From Azonexus hydrophilus DSM 23864 (lineage in GTDB: Bacteria; Pseudomonadota; Gammaproteobacteria; Burkholderiales; Rhodocyclaceae), in NCBI RefSeq assembly GCF_000429605.1, contig NZ_AUCE01000019.1, positions 23,127-87,126 of the forward strand: a stretch of DNA of 64,000 nucleotides. Direction: 5' to 3'. Under the pieces are notes generated by a model, which did no database searches, was not told the origin of the DNA, and saw nothing but the letters and a program-made list of their open reading frames with translations. The position numbers and the translations under genes were made by a program. Of the stretch, positions 1 to 8,526 are shown piece by piece. Position 1 is the first letter of the stretch. Every line of letters begins with the position of its first letter.

Positions 1-822
1 ACCGCCACCGGCAACGTCGATTTCGACGGCAGCGTCGTGGTCGCCGGCGATGTGTGCACCGGCATGACGGTGCGTGCTTCCGGCGACATCGAGGTTGGCG
101 GCGTGGTCGACATGGGCACGCTGGAAGCGGGCGGCAGCATCGTCGTCAAGGGCGGCGCCATGGGCTCGCTCGGGCGCAAGACCAGCGAGGAATGCCATAT
201 CCGCAGCGGCGGCAGCTTTCACTCGGCCTATGCCCAGCAGGCCAGGATCGAGGCGGGCGACAGCATCTTCATCGACGATACGGCGATGCAGTGCGAACTG
301 ACTGCGATCAACCACATCAATGTCGGCGGCAAGCGGCGCGGCCACATCATCGGCGGCCATCTGCAGGCGACGCTGTCGATCACCGGCAAGGTGGTCGGTT
401 CGCCCAATCGCGTGCTGACGCATTGCGCCATCGGCGTCAATCCGTTGATGCACAAGCAACTGCTCCAGATGAGCAAGGTCCGCGACGAGCATGAAACGCA
501 ACTGCTCGAGGTCGCCAAGCTGCTCGACTTCGCCGGCAAGAATCCCGGCCGCCTGCGCCCCGAGATGATCGCCAAGGCGCGTGCCACCGCCGCGCAGTTG
601 TCGGCGCAGATCGCCGAAATGCGCGAGGAACAGGATGCGCTGACCCACAAGATCGAGCTGTCGCAGCAATCCCGTGTGGTGGCCAAAGAGCTGCTGTGCG
701 AAGGGGTCGAGGTGCATCTCGGCAACCAGTGTTACAAGGTGGTCGGCGAGCACGGCGCCTGCGCGGTTGGAATGGGTAGCCACGGCCTCGAATTGATGGC
801 GATCGACGACAAGGAAGGCTGA
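1..822 (+). CDS. FapA-like (DUF342) protein, 3' part
   Basis: The reading frame is open from base 1 to the TGA at 820-822, so the gene starts left of the window and about 273 residues are visible. The N-terminal part of what remains is a run of short glycine/valine-rich turns (GSVVVAGDV, GDIEVGGVVD, GGSIVVKGG), which is the right-handed beta-helix pattern of DUF342/FapA proteins. From about residue 155 a charged helical, probably coiled-coil segment follows, then a short C-terminal beta segment. FapA-type proteins are linked to flagellar assembly or polar localisation in some bacteria, but no flagellar gene is visible here. The family call rests on the repeat pattern and overall layout. Confidence 0.8.
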   Translation, partial: TATGNVDFDGSVVVAGDVCTGMTVRASGDIEVGGVVDMGTLEAGGSIVVKGGAMGSLGRKTSEECHIRSGGSFHSAYAQQARIEAGDSIFIDDTAMQCELTAINHINVGGKRRGHIIGGHLQATLSITGKVVGSPNRVLTHCAIGVNPLMHKQLLQMSKVRDEHETQLLEVAKLLDFAGKNPGRLRPEMIAKARATAAQLSAQIAEMREEQDALTHKIELSQQSRVVAKELLCEGVEVHLGNQCYKVVGEHGACAVGMGSHGLELMAIDDKEG

Positions 823-891
823 TCGGTCACGCTGCGGGAACTTCCTGCTAATCTCGCACACCTAGCTGTCGATCATTTACCAGGAGCACCC

Positions 892-1545
892 ATGAACATC
901 GCCGAAATCGCCACCACCCGCCGTACCTGCAAGGCCTTCGATCCGACCCGCAAGATCGATCCCGCGGCCATCGAACAATTGAAGACGCTGCTGCGCTTTG
1001 CGCCGTCGTCGGTCAATTCGCAGCCCTGGCACTACATCATTGCCAGCACCGAGGAAGGCAAGGAAAAGATTGCGGCAACGCTGGCCGGTCGTTTCGAATA
1101 CAACGCGCCCAAGGTGCGCAATGCCTCGCACGTGGTTGTCCTCTGTGTCCGTCGCGACCTTGACGATGCCCACCTGCAGGCCCTGATCGAGCAGGAAACG
1201 CGCGACGGCCGCTTTGCCACGCCGGAAGCGAAGGAAATGCAGCACAACGCCCGCGTCTTCTACACCACGCTGCATCGCGACCAGTTGGACGACCTGCCGC
1301 GGTGGACCGAGAAGCAGATCTACATCGCCCTCGGTTCGTTGCTCTTTGGCGCTGCCGCGCTCGGCATCGACGCCTGCCCGATGGAAGGGATAGATGCCGC
1401 CGCCGTTGATGCGGCGCTCGGTCTCGAAGCCCAGGGGCTGCGCTGCGTGCTGTTGACTGCGCTCGGCTATGGCAGCGCGCAGGATTTCAACGCCACGCTG
1501 CCGAAGTCGCGTCTGCCGGTTGCTTCGGTGATCAGCGAAATCTGA
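892..1545 (+). CDS. nfsB: NfsB-type oxygen-insensitive NAD(P)H nitroreductase / dihydropteridine reductase
   Basis: This 217-residue protein has exactly the usual NfsB length. It shows the family's flavin-binding landmarks: an N-terminal TTRRTCKAFDP segment, SSVNSQPWHYI near residue 40, DGRFATPEAK in the middle, and NATLPKSRLP close to the C-terminus. The enzyme is a cytosolic FMN homodimer that reduces nitroaromatics, quinones or dihydropteridine with NAD(P)H. CAGGAG about 6 bases before the ATG is a good ribosome site. It appears to be a single-gene unit, facing the convergent acetyltransferase gene five bases downstream. Confidence 0.93.
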   Translation: MNIAEIATTRRTCKAFDPTRKIDPAAIEQLKTLLRFAPSSVNSQPWHYIIASTEEGKEKIAATLAGRFEYNAPKVRNASHVVVLCVRRDLDDAHLQALIEQETRDGRFATPEAKEMQHNARVFYTTLHRDQLDDLPRWTEKQIYIALGSLLFGAAALGIDACPMEGIDAAAVDAALGLEAQGLRCVLLTALGYGSAQDFNATLPKSRLPVASVISEI

Positions 1546-1549
1546 GTCG

Positions 1550-2062
1550 TCAGCCGGCCGGCCGCGACATGTAGCGTGCCGGCCCGGGGTAGGTCGCCAG
1601 GGCCGTTTCGCCTGCCGGCGATAGTGCGTCGTGGTCGACGAAGCCCTGGCGCTGCCAGAAGCTGAAAGCCGCCTGCACGCAAACCAGGGCCGCATGCGCC
1701 AGCCCGCCTTGGCGGGCGGCCTGCAGGGCGTGGCCGACCAGCGCCGCGCCCAGGCCGCAGCCGGCGGCTGAGGGCGATACTGCCAGGTCGTGGAAGTAGA
1801 GGCAGTCGGCTGATTCGGCCAGTTCGAAAACGCCGCCCAGCGGCGTCACCTTGCCCAGTCGCGACGGGTAGGTCGCCAGATAGGCGCAGATTTCCCCGTG
1901 TTTTTCCGCCACCCAGGCAAATTCTCCTGCCGTGTCCAGACGCTGCTGCCAGGTTGCCGCATCCTCGTTCATCGACGGCGGGTAGCACAGGCGCTGTACG
2001 GCCAGTATCGACGGCAGGTCGGCGGGGTGGCTGGGGCGAAGGTGGATTGGGTCGGTCTGCAT
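1550..2062 (-). CDS. GNAT family N-acetyltransferase
   Basis: A 170-residue protein with the GNAT fold pattern. An N-terminal HLRPSHPADLPSIL segment gives strand 1 and helix 1. Around residues 95-105 the acetyl-CoA loop reads AAGCGLGAALV, a variant of the Q/RxxGxG/A motif, preceded by YFHDLAVSP on strand 4. The C-terminal FWQRQGFVDHD segment is typical of small-molecule or peptide acetyltransferases. The substrate cannot be told. It is convergent with nfsB and diverges from the zinc-ribbon gene. No strong ribosome site precedes its ATG, so the start is less certain than the family. Confidence 0.82.
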   Translation of the reverse strand: MQTDPIHLRPSHPADLPSILAVQRLCYPPSMNEDAATWQQRLDTAGEFAWVAEKHGEICAYLATYPSRLGKVTPLGGVFELAESADCLYFHDLAVSPSAAGCGLGAALVGHALQAARQGGLAHAALVCVQAAFSFWQRQGFVDHDALSPAGETALATYPGPARYMSRPAG

Positions 2063-2150
2063 GGGGATGCGATTCTAGGCCGGCAATCGGCGAAGTCAAT
2101 TTGCCCGCCGACAGGTAACATGCGCTTTTCATCACCGTGAGGCGCCGTCG

Positions 2151-3188
2151 ATGAGCAAGGCATTGCGTTGGTCGGAACGCTGGTTCCGCTTCGGATTGTG
2201 GATCGTTGCCGTGGTCTTTGCCAGTTTCCTGATCGGGCTGGGCGGCAATATCGTCGAAAACCTGCCGCGCGTCGAGCAGCGGCTGACGCTGGACAGTTTC
2301 CTCGACCAGGCGGCCGCCGAGCGTCTGCGTAGCGAGATCGAAGCGGCGCAGCAGGCCCGCCAGACGGCGCAGGATGCGCATGACCAGGCGCAACTGAAAC
2401 TGAACATCGCCCGTTCGGACGCGAGCACTGCCCGCGACACCTTCAACAACTGGTTGGCGACCCGACGGGCGACGCAACGCGCCGAGCAGGATCAGGAGCT
2501 GATCGCCCGCACCGGCGAGCTCGATGCCCTGAAAGCCGCCGAGCGCAAGGCGCTGGCGGTGGTGCAGACCCAGCAGCAGGTCCTGCTCGACCAGCAACAG
2601 GCGGAAAGCCGTGCCCGGCAGGCGTTGAGCGACATGCGCGAGGCGGCCGGCGAGCGCTATCACGATGAGTTGCGCGGCCAGGAATTGCGCGTCTTCGGCT
2701 ACCGACTGGCCTTGACCCTGCCGCTGCTGGCCGTTGCCGGCTGGCTGTTCGCCAGGCAGCGCAAGAGTAGCTGGTGGCCGTTCGTCTGGGGTTTCATCTA
2801 CTTCGCCCTGTTTGCCTTCTTCGTCGAGCTGGTGCCCTACATCCCGAGCTACGGCGGCTGGGTCCGTTACGTGGTCGGCATCGTGCTCACCGTCCTGGTC
2901 GGGCGTTACGCCATCATTGCCCTGAATCGTTATCTGGAGCGCCAGAAACAGGCCGAGGCCCTGCCCGATGTCGAGCGGCGCAAGGAACTGTCCTACGACG
3001 TGGCGCTGGCGCGGCTGGGCAAAAAGGTCTGCCCCGGTTGCGAGCGCGCCGTCGATCTGACCAATACCGCCATCGATTACTGCCCGCACTGCGGCATCTG
3101 CCTGTTCGACCACTGCACCGCCTGTAACGAGCGCAAGAGCGCCTTCGCCCGTTTCTGCCACGCCTGCGGCGCGGCAGCGCGCAGCTAG
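2151..3188 (+). CDS. Coiled-coil membrane protein with C-terminal zinc ribbons
   Basis: 345 residues, not assigned to a named family. A membrane segment lies near residues 13-33. A long charged, glutamine-rich coiled coil spans about 50-170. Three more hydrophobic segments follow at about 185-200, 210-230 and 240-258. The C-terminal tail carries four paired-cysteine motifs (CPGC, CPHC, CTAC, CHAC), enough for two zinc ribbons. The coiled coil is probably outside the cytoplasm and the zinc ribbons inside. Its stop codon overlaps that of the convergent chrA gene in the four bases CTAG (3185-3188). Confidence 0.75.
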   Translation: MSKALRWSERWFRFGLWIVAVVFASFLIGLGGNIVENLPRVEQRLTLDSFLDQAAAERLRSEIEAAQQARQTAQDAHDQAQLKLNIARSDASTARDTFNNWLATRRATQRAEQDQELIARTGELDALKAAERKALAVVQTQQQVLLDQQQAESRARQALSDMREAAGERYHDELRGQELRVFGYRLALTLPLLAVAGWLFARQRKSSWWPFVWGFIYFALFAFFVELVPYIPSYGGWVRYVVGIVLTVLVGRYAIIALNRYLERQKQAEALPDVERRKELSYDVALARLGKKVCPGCERAVDLTNTAIDYCPHCGICLFDHCTACNERKSAFARFCHACGAAARS

Positions 3189-4369
3189 AGGAGGAGGGCG
3201 CCGGCCAGCGCGCAGCCGGCGACGACGCGCCACGGCGCCTGCTTGCCGAACATCAGCGCGGCGAAGGCGAGGGCGGCGAGCAGCAGTTCCAGCGGCCCGT
3301 GGATGGCGCTGGTCCACACCGGGTCGTAGAGCGCCGCCAGCAGGATGCCGACGACCACGGCATTGACGCCGGCCAGGGCGGCACGGGCGCGCTGGTTGGT
3401 GCGCAGCGCGTCCCAGAAGGGCAGCGCCCCGGCCACCAGCAGAAAGGCCGGCAGGAAGATGGCCGCCAGCGCCAGCAGACCGCCGCCCCAGCCGTTGGGC
3501 GCGAGGTTGCCGGCGGCGCCGAGGAAGGCGGCGAAGGTGAACAGCGGGCCGGGCACCGCCTGCGCGGCGCCGTAACCGGCGAGGAAAGTCTCGCTGCCGA
3601 TCCAGCCCGGGGCGACGGTTTCAGCCTGCAGCAGCGGCAGCACCACGTGTCCACCGCCGAAGACCAGGGCGCCGGCCCGGTAGAAGGCATCGACCAAGGC
3701 CAGCGCCTGTCCGGGGAAGGCTTGCGCCAGCAGCGGTAGCCCGGCCAGACCCAGGAAGAAGAGCAGCAGCCAGAGGCTGGCGGCACGCCGGCCGATGCCG
3801 GCGGCGAGCGCTTCGCCGGGCGTGGTGATGCCTGACTGCTTGAGGCTCAAGCCGATCAGTCCGCCGACGACAATCACGCCGATCTGGCTCCAGGCCGACG
3901 GCAGAGCGAGCAGAAAGGCGGCGGCCGCCAGTGCCAGTACGCGCCGGGGCCAGTCCGGGCAGAGGCTCTTGGCCATGCCCCAGACCGCCTGTGCGACGAC
4001 GGCGACGGCGACGATCTTGAGGCCGGCGATCAGGCCGCCGGGCAGGCGGTCGCCGAATTCGACCAGGCCGATGGCAAACAGGATGAGCAGAATCGCCGAC
4101 GGCAGCGTGAAGCCGCACCAGGCGGCCAGTGCGCCGCGATAACCGGCGCGTTGCAGGCCGAGCGCCAGGCCGACCTGGCTGCTCGCCGGGCCAGGCAGGA
4201 ATTGACAGAGCGCGACCAGATCGGCGTAGGCCGCATCGCTCAGCCAGCGGCGACGATGAACGAATTCCTCGCGGAAATAGCCAAGGTGGGCAATCGGGCC
4301 ACCGAAGGCAGTCAGGCCGAGGCGGAGGAAGATCAGGAAGGTTTCGCGGACAGGAGAGAGCGTCATCAT
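3185..4369 (-). CDS. chrA: ChrA-type chromate ion transporter (CHR family)
   Basis: 394 residues containing both homologous halves of a long-chain CHR transporter. Each half starts with the family's signature: FGGPIAHLGYFREEFV with CQFLPGPASSQ in the N-terminal half, FGGGHVVLPLL with AAQAVPGPLFTFAA in the C-terminal half. About ten to twelve hydrophobic segments are apparent. CHR proteins export chromate, probably by proton or sulfate antiport, though many homologues have not been tested. No chrB regulator is adjacent. The start sits in AT-rich sequence diverging from the AsmA gene. Confidence 0.9.
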   Translation of the reverse strand: MMTLSPVRETFLIFLRLGLTAFGGPIAHLGYFREEFVHRRRWLSDAAYADLVALCQFLPGPASSQVGLALGLQRAGYRGALAAWCGFTLPSAILLILFAIGLVEFGDRLPGGLIAGLKIVAVAVVAQAVWGMAKSLCPDWPRRVLALAAAAFLLALPSAWSQIGVIVVGGLIGLSLKQSGITTPGEALAAGIGRRAASLWLLLFFLGLAGLPLLAQAFPGQALALVDAFYRAGALVFGGGHVVLPLLQAETVAPGWIGSETFLAGYGAAQAVPGPLFTFAAFLGAAGNLAPNGWGGGLLALAAIFLPAFLLVAGALPFWDALRTNQRARAALAGVNAVVVGILLAALYDPVWTSAIHGPLELLLAALAFAALMFGKQAPWRVVAGCALAGALLL

Positions 4370-4484
4370 GCGCGCAGTTTAGCGACGTAATGTTTCAGAA
4401 AACAGGATGGTTTACATTTTCGAACACAAGCCGGCGCGTGATTTGTTAGGCTCGTTCCTGCTAGATCATCCGGAGTTTGAATCG

Positions 4485-6380
4485 ATGTCCGTCATGCGCA
4501 AGATTGCTGTGGTTTTCGCCGTGTTGTTCGCTTTGCTGGCCGTCGCGGCCGGTGTTGTCTATGCGCTGTTCGACGCCGAGGCGATCAAACGCCAGATCAG
4601 CGAGCAGGTGGCCGCCAAGACTGGCCGGGTACTGACCATTGGTGGCGATGTCGGCCTGTCGGTTTGGCCGGAACTAGCGGTGCGTGCCGGTCGCGTCAGC
4701 CTGTCGGAAGCGGATGGCAAGACGGATTTTGCCGCCATCGATTCGCTGCGCGTCGCCGTGGCGGTGATGCCGCTGTTGTCCGGGCGGCTGGAAGCCCGCG
4801 AAATCGAGATCGACGGTCTGGCGCTGACCTTGATCAAGCGGCGCGACGGATCGCTCAATATCGACGATCTGCTGGCCGGGCAGAAAGAAAAGCCGGCCGG
4901 CGATGCCAAGCCCGCCGCTGCAACCGCAGAGGACAGCCAGCCGCTGCAGGTGGACATCGCCGGCCTGGCCTTGCGCAACGCCCGCTTCACCTGGCGCGAT
5001 CAGACGACCGGCAAGACGACCCAGCTTTCCTCGATTGATTTTTCGACCGGTCGCCTGCAGGCCGACAGCGCCGCCGCCACCCTGGCGATTGACGCGCTCA
5101 AGCTGGCAACGCGCGGCAGCAGCGGCGACGACAGTTTCGAGTTTGCCATCGACATGCCGGCCATCCGCCTGGCCGGGCAGCGTCTGGAAACCCCGTTTTC
5201 CGGCAACCTCGGCCTGGTCAGCAGCAAGCTGCCGATGCGCAGCCTGAAACTGCCCTTGTCCGGCAAACTGGCTGTCGATCTGGCCAAGTCGAGCGCCAGC
5301 CTGGGGCTCGACACCTGGCTCGATGAATCGAAAATCGGGCTGCAACTGGCGGTTGAGCGTTTTTCGCCGCTATTTTTCAATTTTGACCTGAAGGTCGATC
5401 AACTCAATGTCGACCGCTATCTGCCGCCAAAAGCCAGCGCCAGTGCCGGTCAGGCGACGCCAACCGGCGGCGAGGCCCCCGTCGCCAAGGGCAGGGCTGA
5501 CGATGCCATCGACCTGTCGGCGCTCAACGAGTTGAATTTCCGTGGCCGGGTGGCGATCGGACAGCTACAGGCGCAGGGCCTGAAAGTGTCGGCGCTCGAT
5601 GCCCGGATCGCGGCAGCCAACGGCCGACTGGATATCTCGCCGATGACCGCCAAACTCTACGGCGGCAGCCTCGACGGTGCACTCGGCGTGAATGCGCGCG
5701 GCAATGTGTTCACGGTGCGCCAGAAATTGGCCGGCATCGATATCAGGGCGTTGATGAAGGACGCCATCGACAAGGAACCGCTGGAAGGTCGGGGCAGCCT
5801 GTCGCTCGATGTGAATACGCGCGGGGCCAACGCCGATGCCCTGAAACGGGCGCTGGCCGGTCAGGCGGCGCTCGAACTGCGCGATGGCGCGGTGCGCGGG
5901 GTCAATGTCGGCAAGATGCTGCGCGACGCCAAGGCTGTGCTCAAATCCGGTCAGGTCGGCAGCGCCACGGCCAGCACCACGGAAAAGACCGACTTCTCCG
6001 AACTGACCGCTTCCTTCCGGATCGCCGGCGGGGTGGCGCGCAACGATGATCTGGCCATGAAGTCGCCGCTGCTGCGCCTGGGCGGTGCCGGCGATATCGA
6101 CATCGGCAACAGCCGGATCGATTACCTGGCCAAGGTCAGCATCGTTGATACTGCGCAAGGTCAGGAGGGCAAGGAACTCGCCGAGTTCCGCGGCATCACC
6201 ATCCCGATCCGCCTGCGCGGCTCCTTCGACAAGCTCTCGTACTCGCTCGAAGTCGGTGATCTGTTGAAGGATGCGGCCAAGGCCAAGGTCGAGGAAAAGA
6301 AGCAGGAACTCAAGCAAAAGGCCAACGAAAAACTCCAGGAAAAGCTGGGCGGCAAATTGCAGGGCTTGTTCGGGAAATGA
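4485..6380 (+). CDS. AsmA family protein
   Basis: I chose the ATG at 4485, giving 631 residues, because CGGAG lies nine bases upstream and the protein then begins directly with a membrane anchor (IAVVFAVLFALLAVAAGVVY). An in-frame ATG at 4407 would add 26 residues without a ribosome site. The anchor is followed by the AsmA N-terminal signature (IKRQISEQVAAKTGRVL) and a long repetitive beta-rich region. The C-terminal AsmA_2-type domain (LRLGGAGDIDIGNSRIDYL) comes next, and the protein ends in a charged lysine/glutamate helix. AsmA-like proteins bridge the envelope and are implicated in phospholipid transport to the outer membrane. Confidence 0.9.
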   Translation: MSVMRKIAVVFAVLFALLAVAAGVVYALFDAEAIKRQISEQVAAKTGRVLTIGGDVGLSVWPELAVRAGRVSLSEADGKTDFAAIDSLRVAVAVMPLLSGRLEAREIEIDGLALTLIKRRDGSLNIDDLLAGQKEKPAGDAKPAAATAEDSQPLQVDIAGLALRNARFTWRDQTTGKTTQLSSIDFSTGRLQADSAAATLAIDALKLATRGSSGDDSFEFAIDMPAIRLAGQRLETPFSGNLGLVSSKLPMRSLKLPLSGKLAVDLAKSSASLGLDTWLDESKIGLQLAVERFSPLFFNFDLKVDQLNVDRYLPPKASASAGQATPTGGEAPVAKGRADDAIDLSALNELNFRGRVAIGQLQAQGLKVSALDARIAAANGRLDISPMTAKLYGGSLDGALGVNARGNVFTVRQKLAGIDIRALMKDAIDKEPLEGRGSLSLDVNTRGANADALKRALAGQAALELRDGAVRGVNVGKMLRDAKAVLKSGQVGSATASTTEKTDFSELTASFRIAGGVARNDDLAMKSPLLRLGGAGDIDIGNSRIDYLAKVSIVDTAQGQEGKELAEFRGITIPIRLRGSFDKLSYSLEVGDLLKDAAKAKVEEKKQELKQKANEKLQEKLGGKLQGLFGK

Positions 6381-6424
6381 GTCTTCCGACCTAGAATGCG
6401 GGCTTTGCCGGAAAGTTTTCAGCC

Positions 6425-6850
6425 ATGGCCCGCATCCGCATCGAACTGCCGGAAACCTTTGTCTTTTCGACCGAGGTTCCGATCTACATCCAGCATATCA
6501 ATTACGGTCATCATCTCGACAACGCCGCGCTGCTGATGCTGGTCGCCGAGGCGCGGGTGCGTTTCTTCAAGCATTTCGGCTGGAGTGAAATGGATGTGGA
6601 CGGACCGGGCATCATTGTCGCCGATGTCGCCGCCCAGTACCGGTCCGAAGCCTTCCACGGCGAGACGCTGGTGATCGGCTTTGCCACCGCCGACTTCCAC
6701 GAACACGGTTGCGATCTGCTCTGGCAACTGAATGACCAGGCCAGCGGCCGCGAAGTCGCCCGTGGCAAGCACGGCATCGTCTTCTTCGATTACGCAACGC
6801 GCAGCAAGGCCAGGGTGCCGGCCAGCTTCATCGCCAAGGTCGGCGCATGA
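6425..6850 (+). CDS. Acyl-CoA thioesterase, 4HBT hotdog family
   Basis: A 141-residue single hotdog domain. The early INYGHHLDNAALLMLV segment is the YbgC/4HBT-type active-site loop and central helix, followed by ARVRFFKHFG and the strands GIIVADVAAQYRSEAFHGE. It probably hydrolyses a short or aromatic acyl-CoA as a cytosolic oligomer. Its TGA overlaps the ATG of the radical SAM gene (ATGA, 6847-6850), so the two are translationally coupled. A TAGAAT hexamer at 6392-6397 could be a -10 element, but no matching -35 is visible. Confidence 0.85.
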   Translation: MARIRIELPETFVFSTEVPIYIQHINYGHHLDNAALLMLVAEARVRFFKHFGWSEMDVDGPGIIVADVAAQYRSEAFHGETLVIGFATADFHEHGCDLLWQLNDQASGREVARGKHGIVFFDYATRSKARVPASFIAKVGA

Positions 6851-7731
6851 TTCCGATACGTTACGTCGAGCCGGTGTTCCGGCCGCCGTCGGAAGCCGAA
6901 TCGCTGATCCTGCCGGTGACCGACGGCTGCTCGTGGAACCAGTGCACCTTCTGCGAGATGTACACCGCGCCGCAGAAGAAATTTCGCGCCCGCGACGAGG
7001 CCGAGGTACTGGACAGCATCCGCGCCACCGGCGAGCGTTACGGTAGCGACATCCGCCGCGTTTTTCTGGCCGACGGCGATGCGCTGGTTTTGCCGACCCG
7101 CCGGTTGCTCACCGTGCTCGAAGCGATCCGCACGCATCTGCCGGCGGTGCGCCGCATTTCCAGCTACTGTCTGCCGCGTAATCTGAAGAAGAAAAGCCAG
7201 CAGGAAATCGACGAACTGGCCGCTGCCGGCCTCTCCATGGTCTATGTCGGCGCTGAATCGGGCGACGACGCGGTGCTGGCGGCCGTCAGCAAGGGTGAGA
7301 CCTTCGATAGCACCGTCGACGCGTTGAACAAGCTCGGCGCTGCCGGCATCAGCCGCTCGGTGATGATTCTCAACGGTCTCGGTGGGCGCGAGTTGTCACG
7401 CCAGCATGCGGAGAACTCGGCGCGTCTGGCCAACGCCACCCAGCCGGAATACCTGGCGACGCTGGTAGTCAGCTTTCCCAAGGGCGAACAGCGCTTGCGC
7501 GCCGGCTTTCCCGGCTGGGAGCCGCTGACCCAGCCGGAGCTGTTCGCCGAGATGGAAATCTTCCTCGATGGGCTGGAACTGAAACGCACCGTCTTCCGTT
7601 CCGATCACGCGTCGAACTGGCTGATCCTCAAGGGCACGCTCGGCGCCGACAAGGAACGCCTGCTTGCCCAGGTGCGCCAGGCCATCGCCGGCGAGGCAAA
7701 GCTGCGTCCGGCCTGGGCGCGGGGGCTTTAG
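6847..7731 (+). CDS. Radical SAM protein
   Basis: 294 residues. Near residue 30 the cluster motif is CSWNQCTFC, that is Cx4Cx2C, one residue longer than the canonical Cx3Cx2C. It is followed by FLADGDALVLP and a YVGAESGDDAVL strand, which fit the SAM-binding half barrel of Elp3/MiaB-like radical SAM enzymes. The substrate is unknown. The gene overlaps the thioesterase gene by four bases, so they form an operon. Its TAG overlaps the stop of the convergent response regulator at 7728-7731. Confidence 0.85.
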   Translation: MIPIRYVEPVFRPPSEAESLILPVTDGCSWNQCTFCEMYTAPQKKFRARDEAEVLDSIRATGERYGSDIRRVFLADGDALVLPTRRLLTVLEAIRTHLPAVRRISSYCLPRNLKKKSQQEIDELAAAGLSMVYVGAESGDDAVLAAVSKGETFDSTVDALNKLGAAGISRSVMILNGLGGRELSRQHAENSARLANATQPEYLATLVVSFPKGEQRLRAGFPGWEPLTQPELFAEMEIFLDGLELKRTVFRSDHASNWLILKGTLGADKERLLAQVRQAIAGEAKLRPAWARGL

Positions 7732-8462
7732 GTCCGCTCTTCGGCCCGGCTGTCGTCGCTCAGGCTGTAGCCCTGGCCGCGATGCGCGCGAATCGGAATA
7801 CTCGTGCCGGTCGTGCGAGTGATCTTGCTACGCAGGCGGCTGATCACGACCTCGATGCGGTGTTTGTCGAATTCGTCGGGCAGCATGCCCATGGCCAGGC
7901 CCAGCTCCATTGGTGTGCACGGTTGCGGGGCGCGGGCGTGGAGCTGGCGCATCAACTGCAGTTCGTTGAGCGTCAAGGCGGTGCGGCTGCCGTTGGGCGC
8001 AATCAGGCTGGCAGTGTCGAGATTGAGTTGCCAGTTGGCCAGCGTTGAATTGCCGTTGGTCGTTTGCATACTGCCGGCACCATCAAAACGGTCACGCAGG
8101 CGATTCAGCGTCAGGATCAACTCATCCAGGTCGACCGGTTTGACCAGATAGGCGTCGGCACCATCCTCCAGCCCCTGCAGACGATCCTGGCGCTGACTAC
8201 GTGCGGTGACGAAGATGATGCCCATCTGCTTGTCGTGGGTGCGCAGATGACGACAGATCGACAGGCCGTCCTCGTCGGGCAGACCGATGTCGAGTATGGC
8301 GACGGCAACGCGGTTGACTGCTAGGTGCCGATAAAACTGCCCGGCCGAGGCGAAGGTTTCGACAGTGTGGCCGAACTGGCCTAGCTGAAAAGCGAGTTCG
8401 TCGCGCAGGACCGGTTCGTCCTCGACAATGGCAATGTTGAAAAGCCGGGTATGTTCCTGCAT
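7728..8462 (-). CDS. OmpR-family response regulator
   Basis: A 244-residue two-domain regulator. The N-terminal receiver has the acidic pair at E14-D15, the phospho-acceptor Asp58 in AILDIGLPDEDG, and a lysine in YLVKPVDL. The C-terminal winged helix contains LTLNELQLMRQL and ISRLRSKITR. It diverges from the 7TMR histidine kinase gene, with 64 bases between the two ATGs, so the pair is very likely a two-component system. Target genes are unknown. Confidence 0.9.
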   Translation of the reverse strand: MQEHTRLFNIAIVEDEPVLRDELAFQLGQFGHTVETFASAGQFYRHLAVNRVAVAILDIGLPDEDGLSICRHLRTHDKQMGIIFVTARSQRQDRLQGLEDGADAYLVKPVDLDELILTLNRLRDRFDGAGSMQTTNGNSTLANWQLNLDTASLIAPNGSRTALTLNELQLMRQLHARAPQPCTPMELGLAMGMLPDEFDKHRIEVVISRLRSKITRTTGTSIPIRAHRGQGYSLSDDSRAEERT

Positions 8463-8526
8463 GGGCTGCCAAGCGTGTTTTCAAGCGACGGCACAGTATA
8501 GCAATGGCTCGGCTATCATCCATCCG

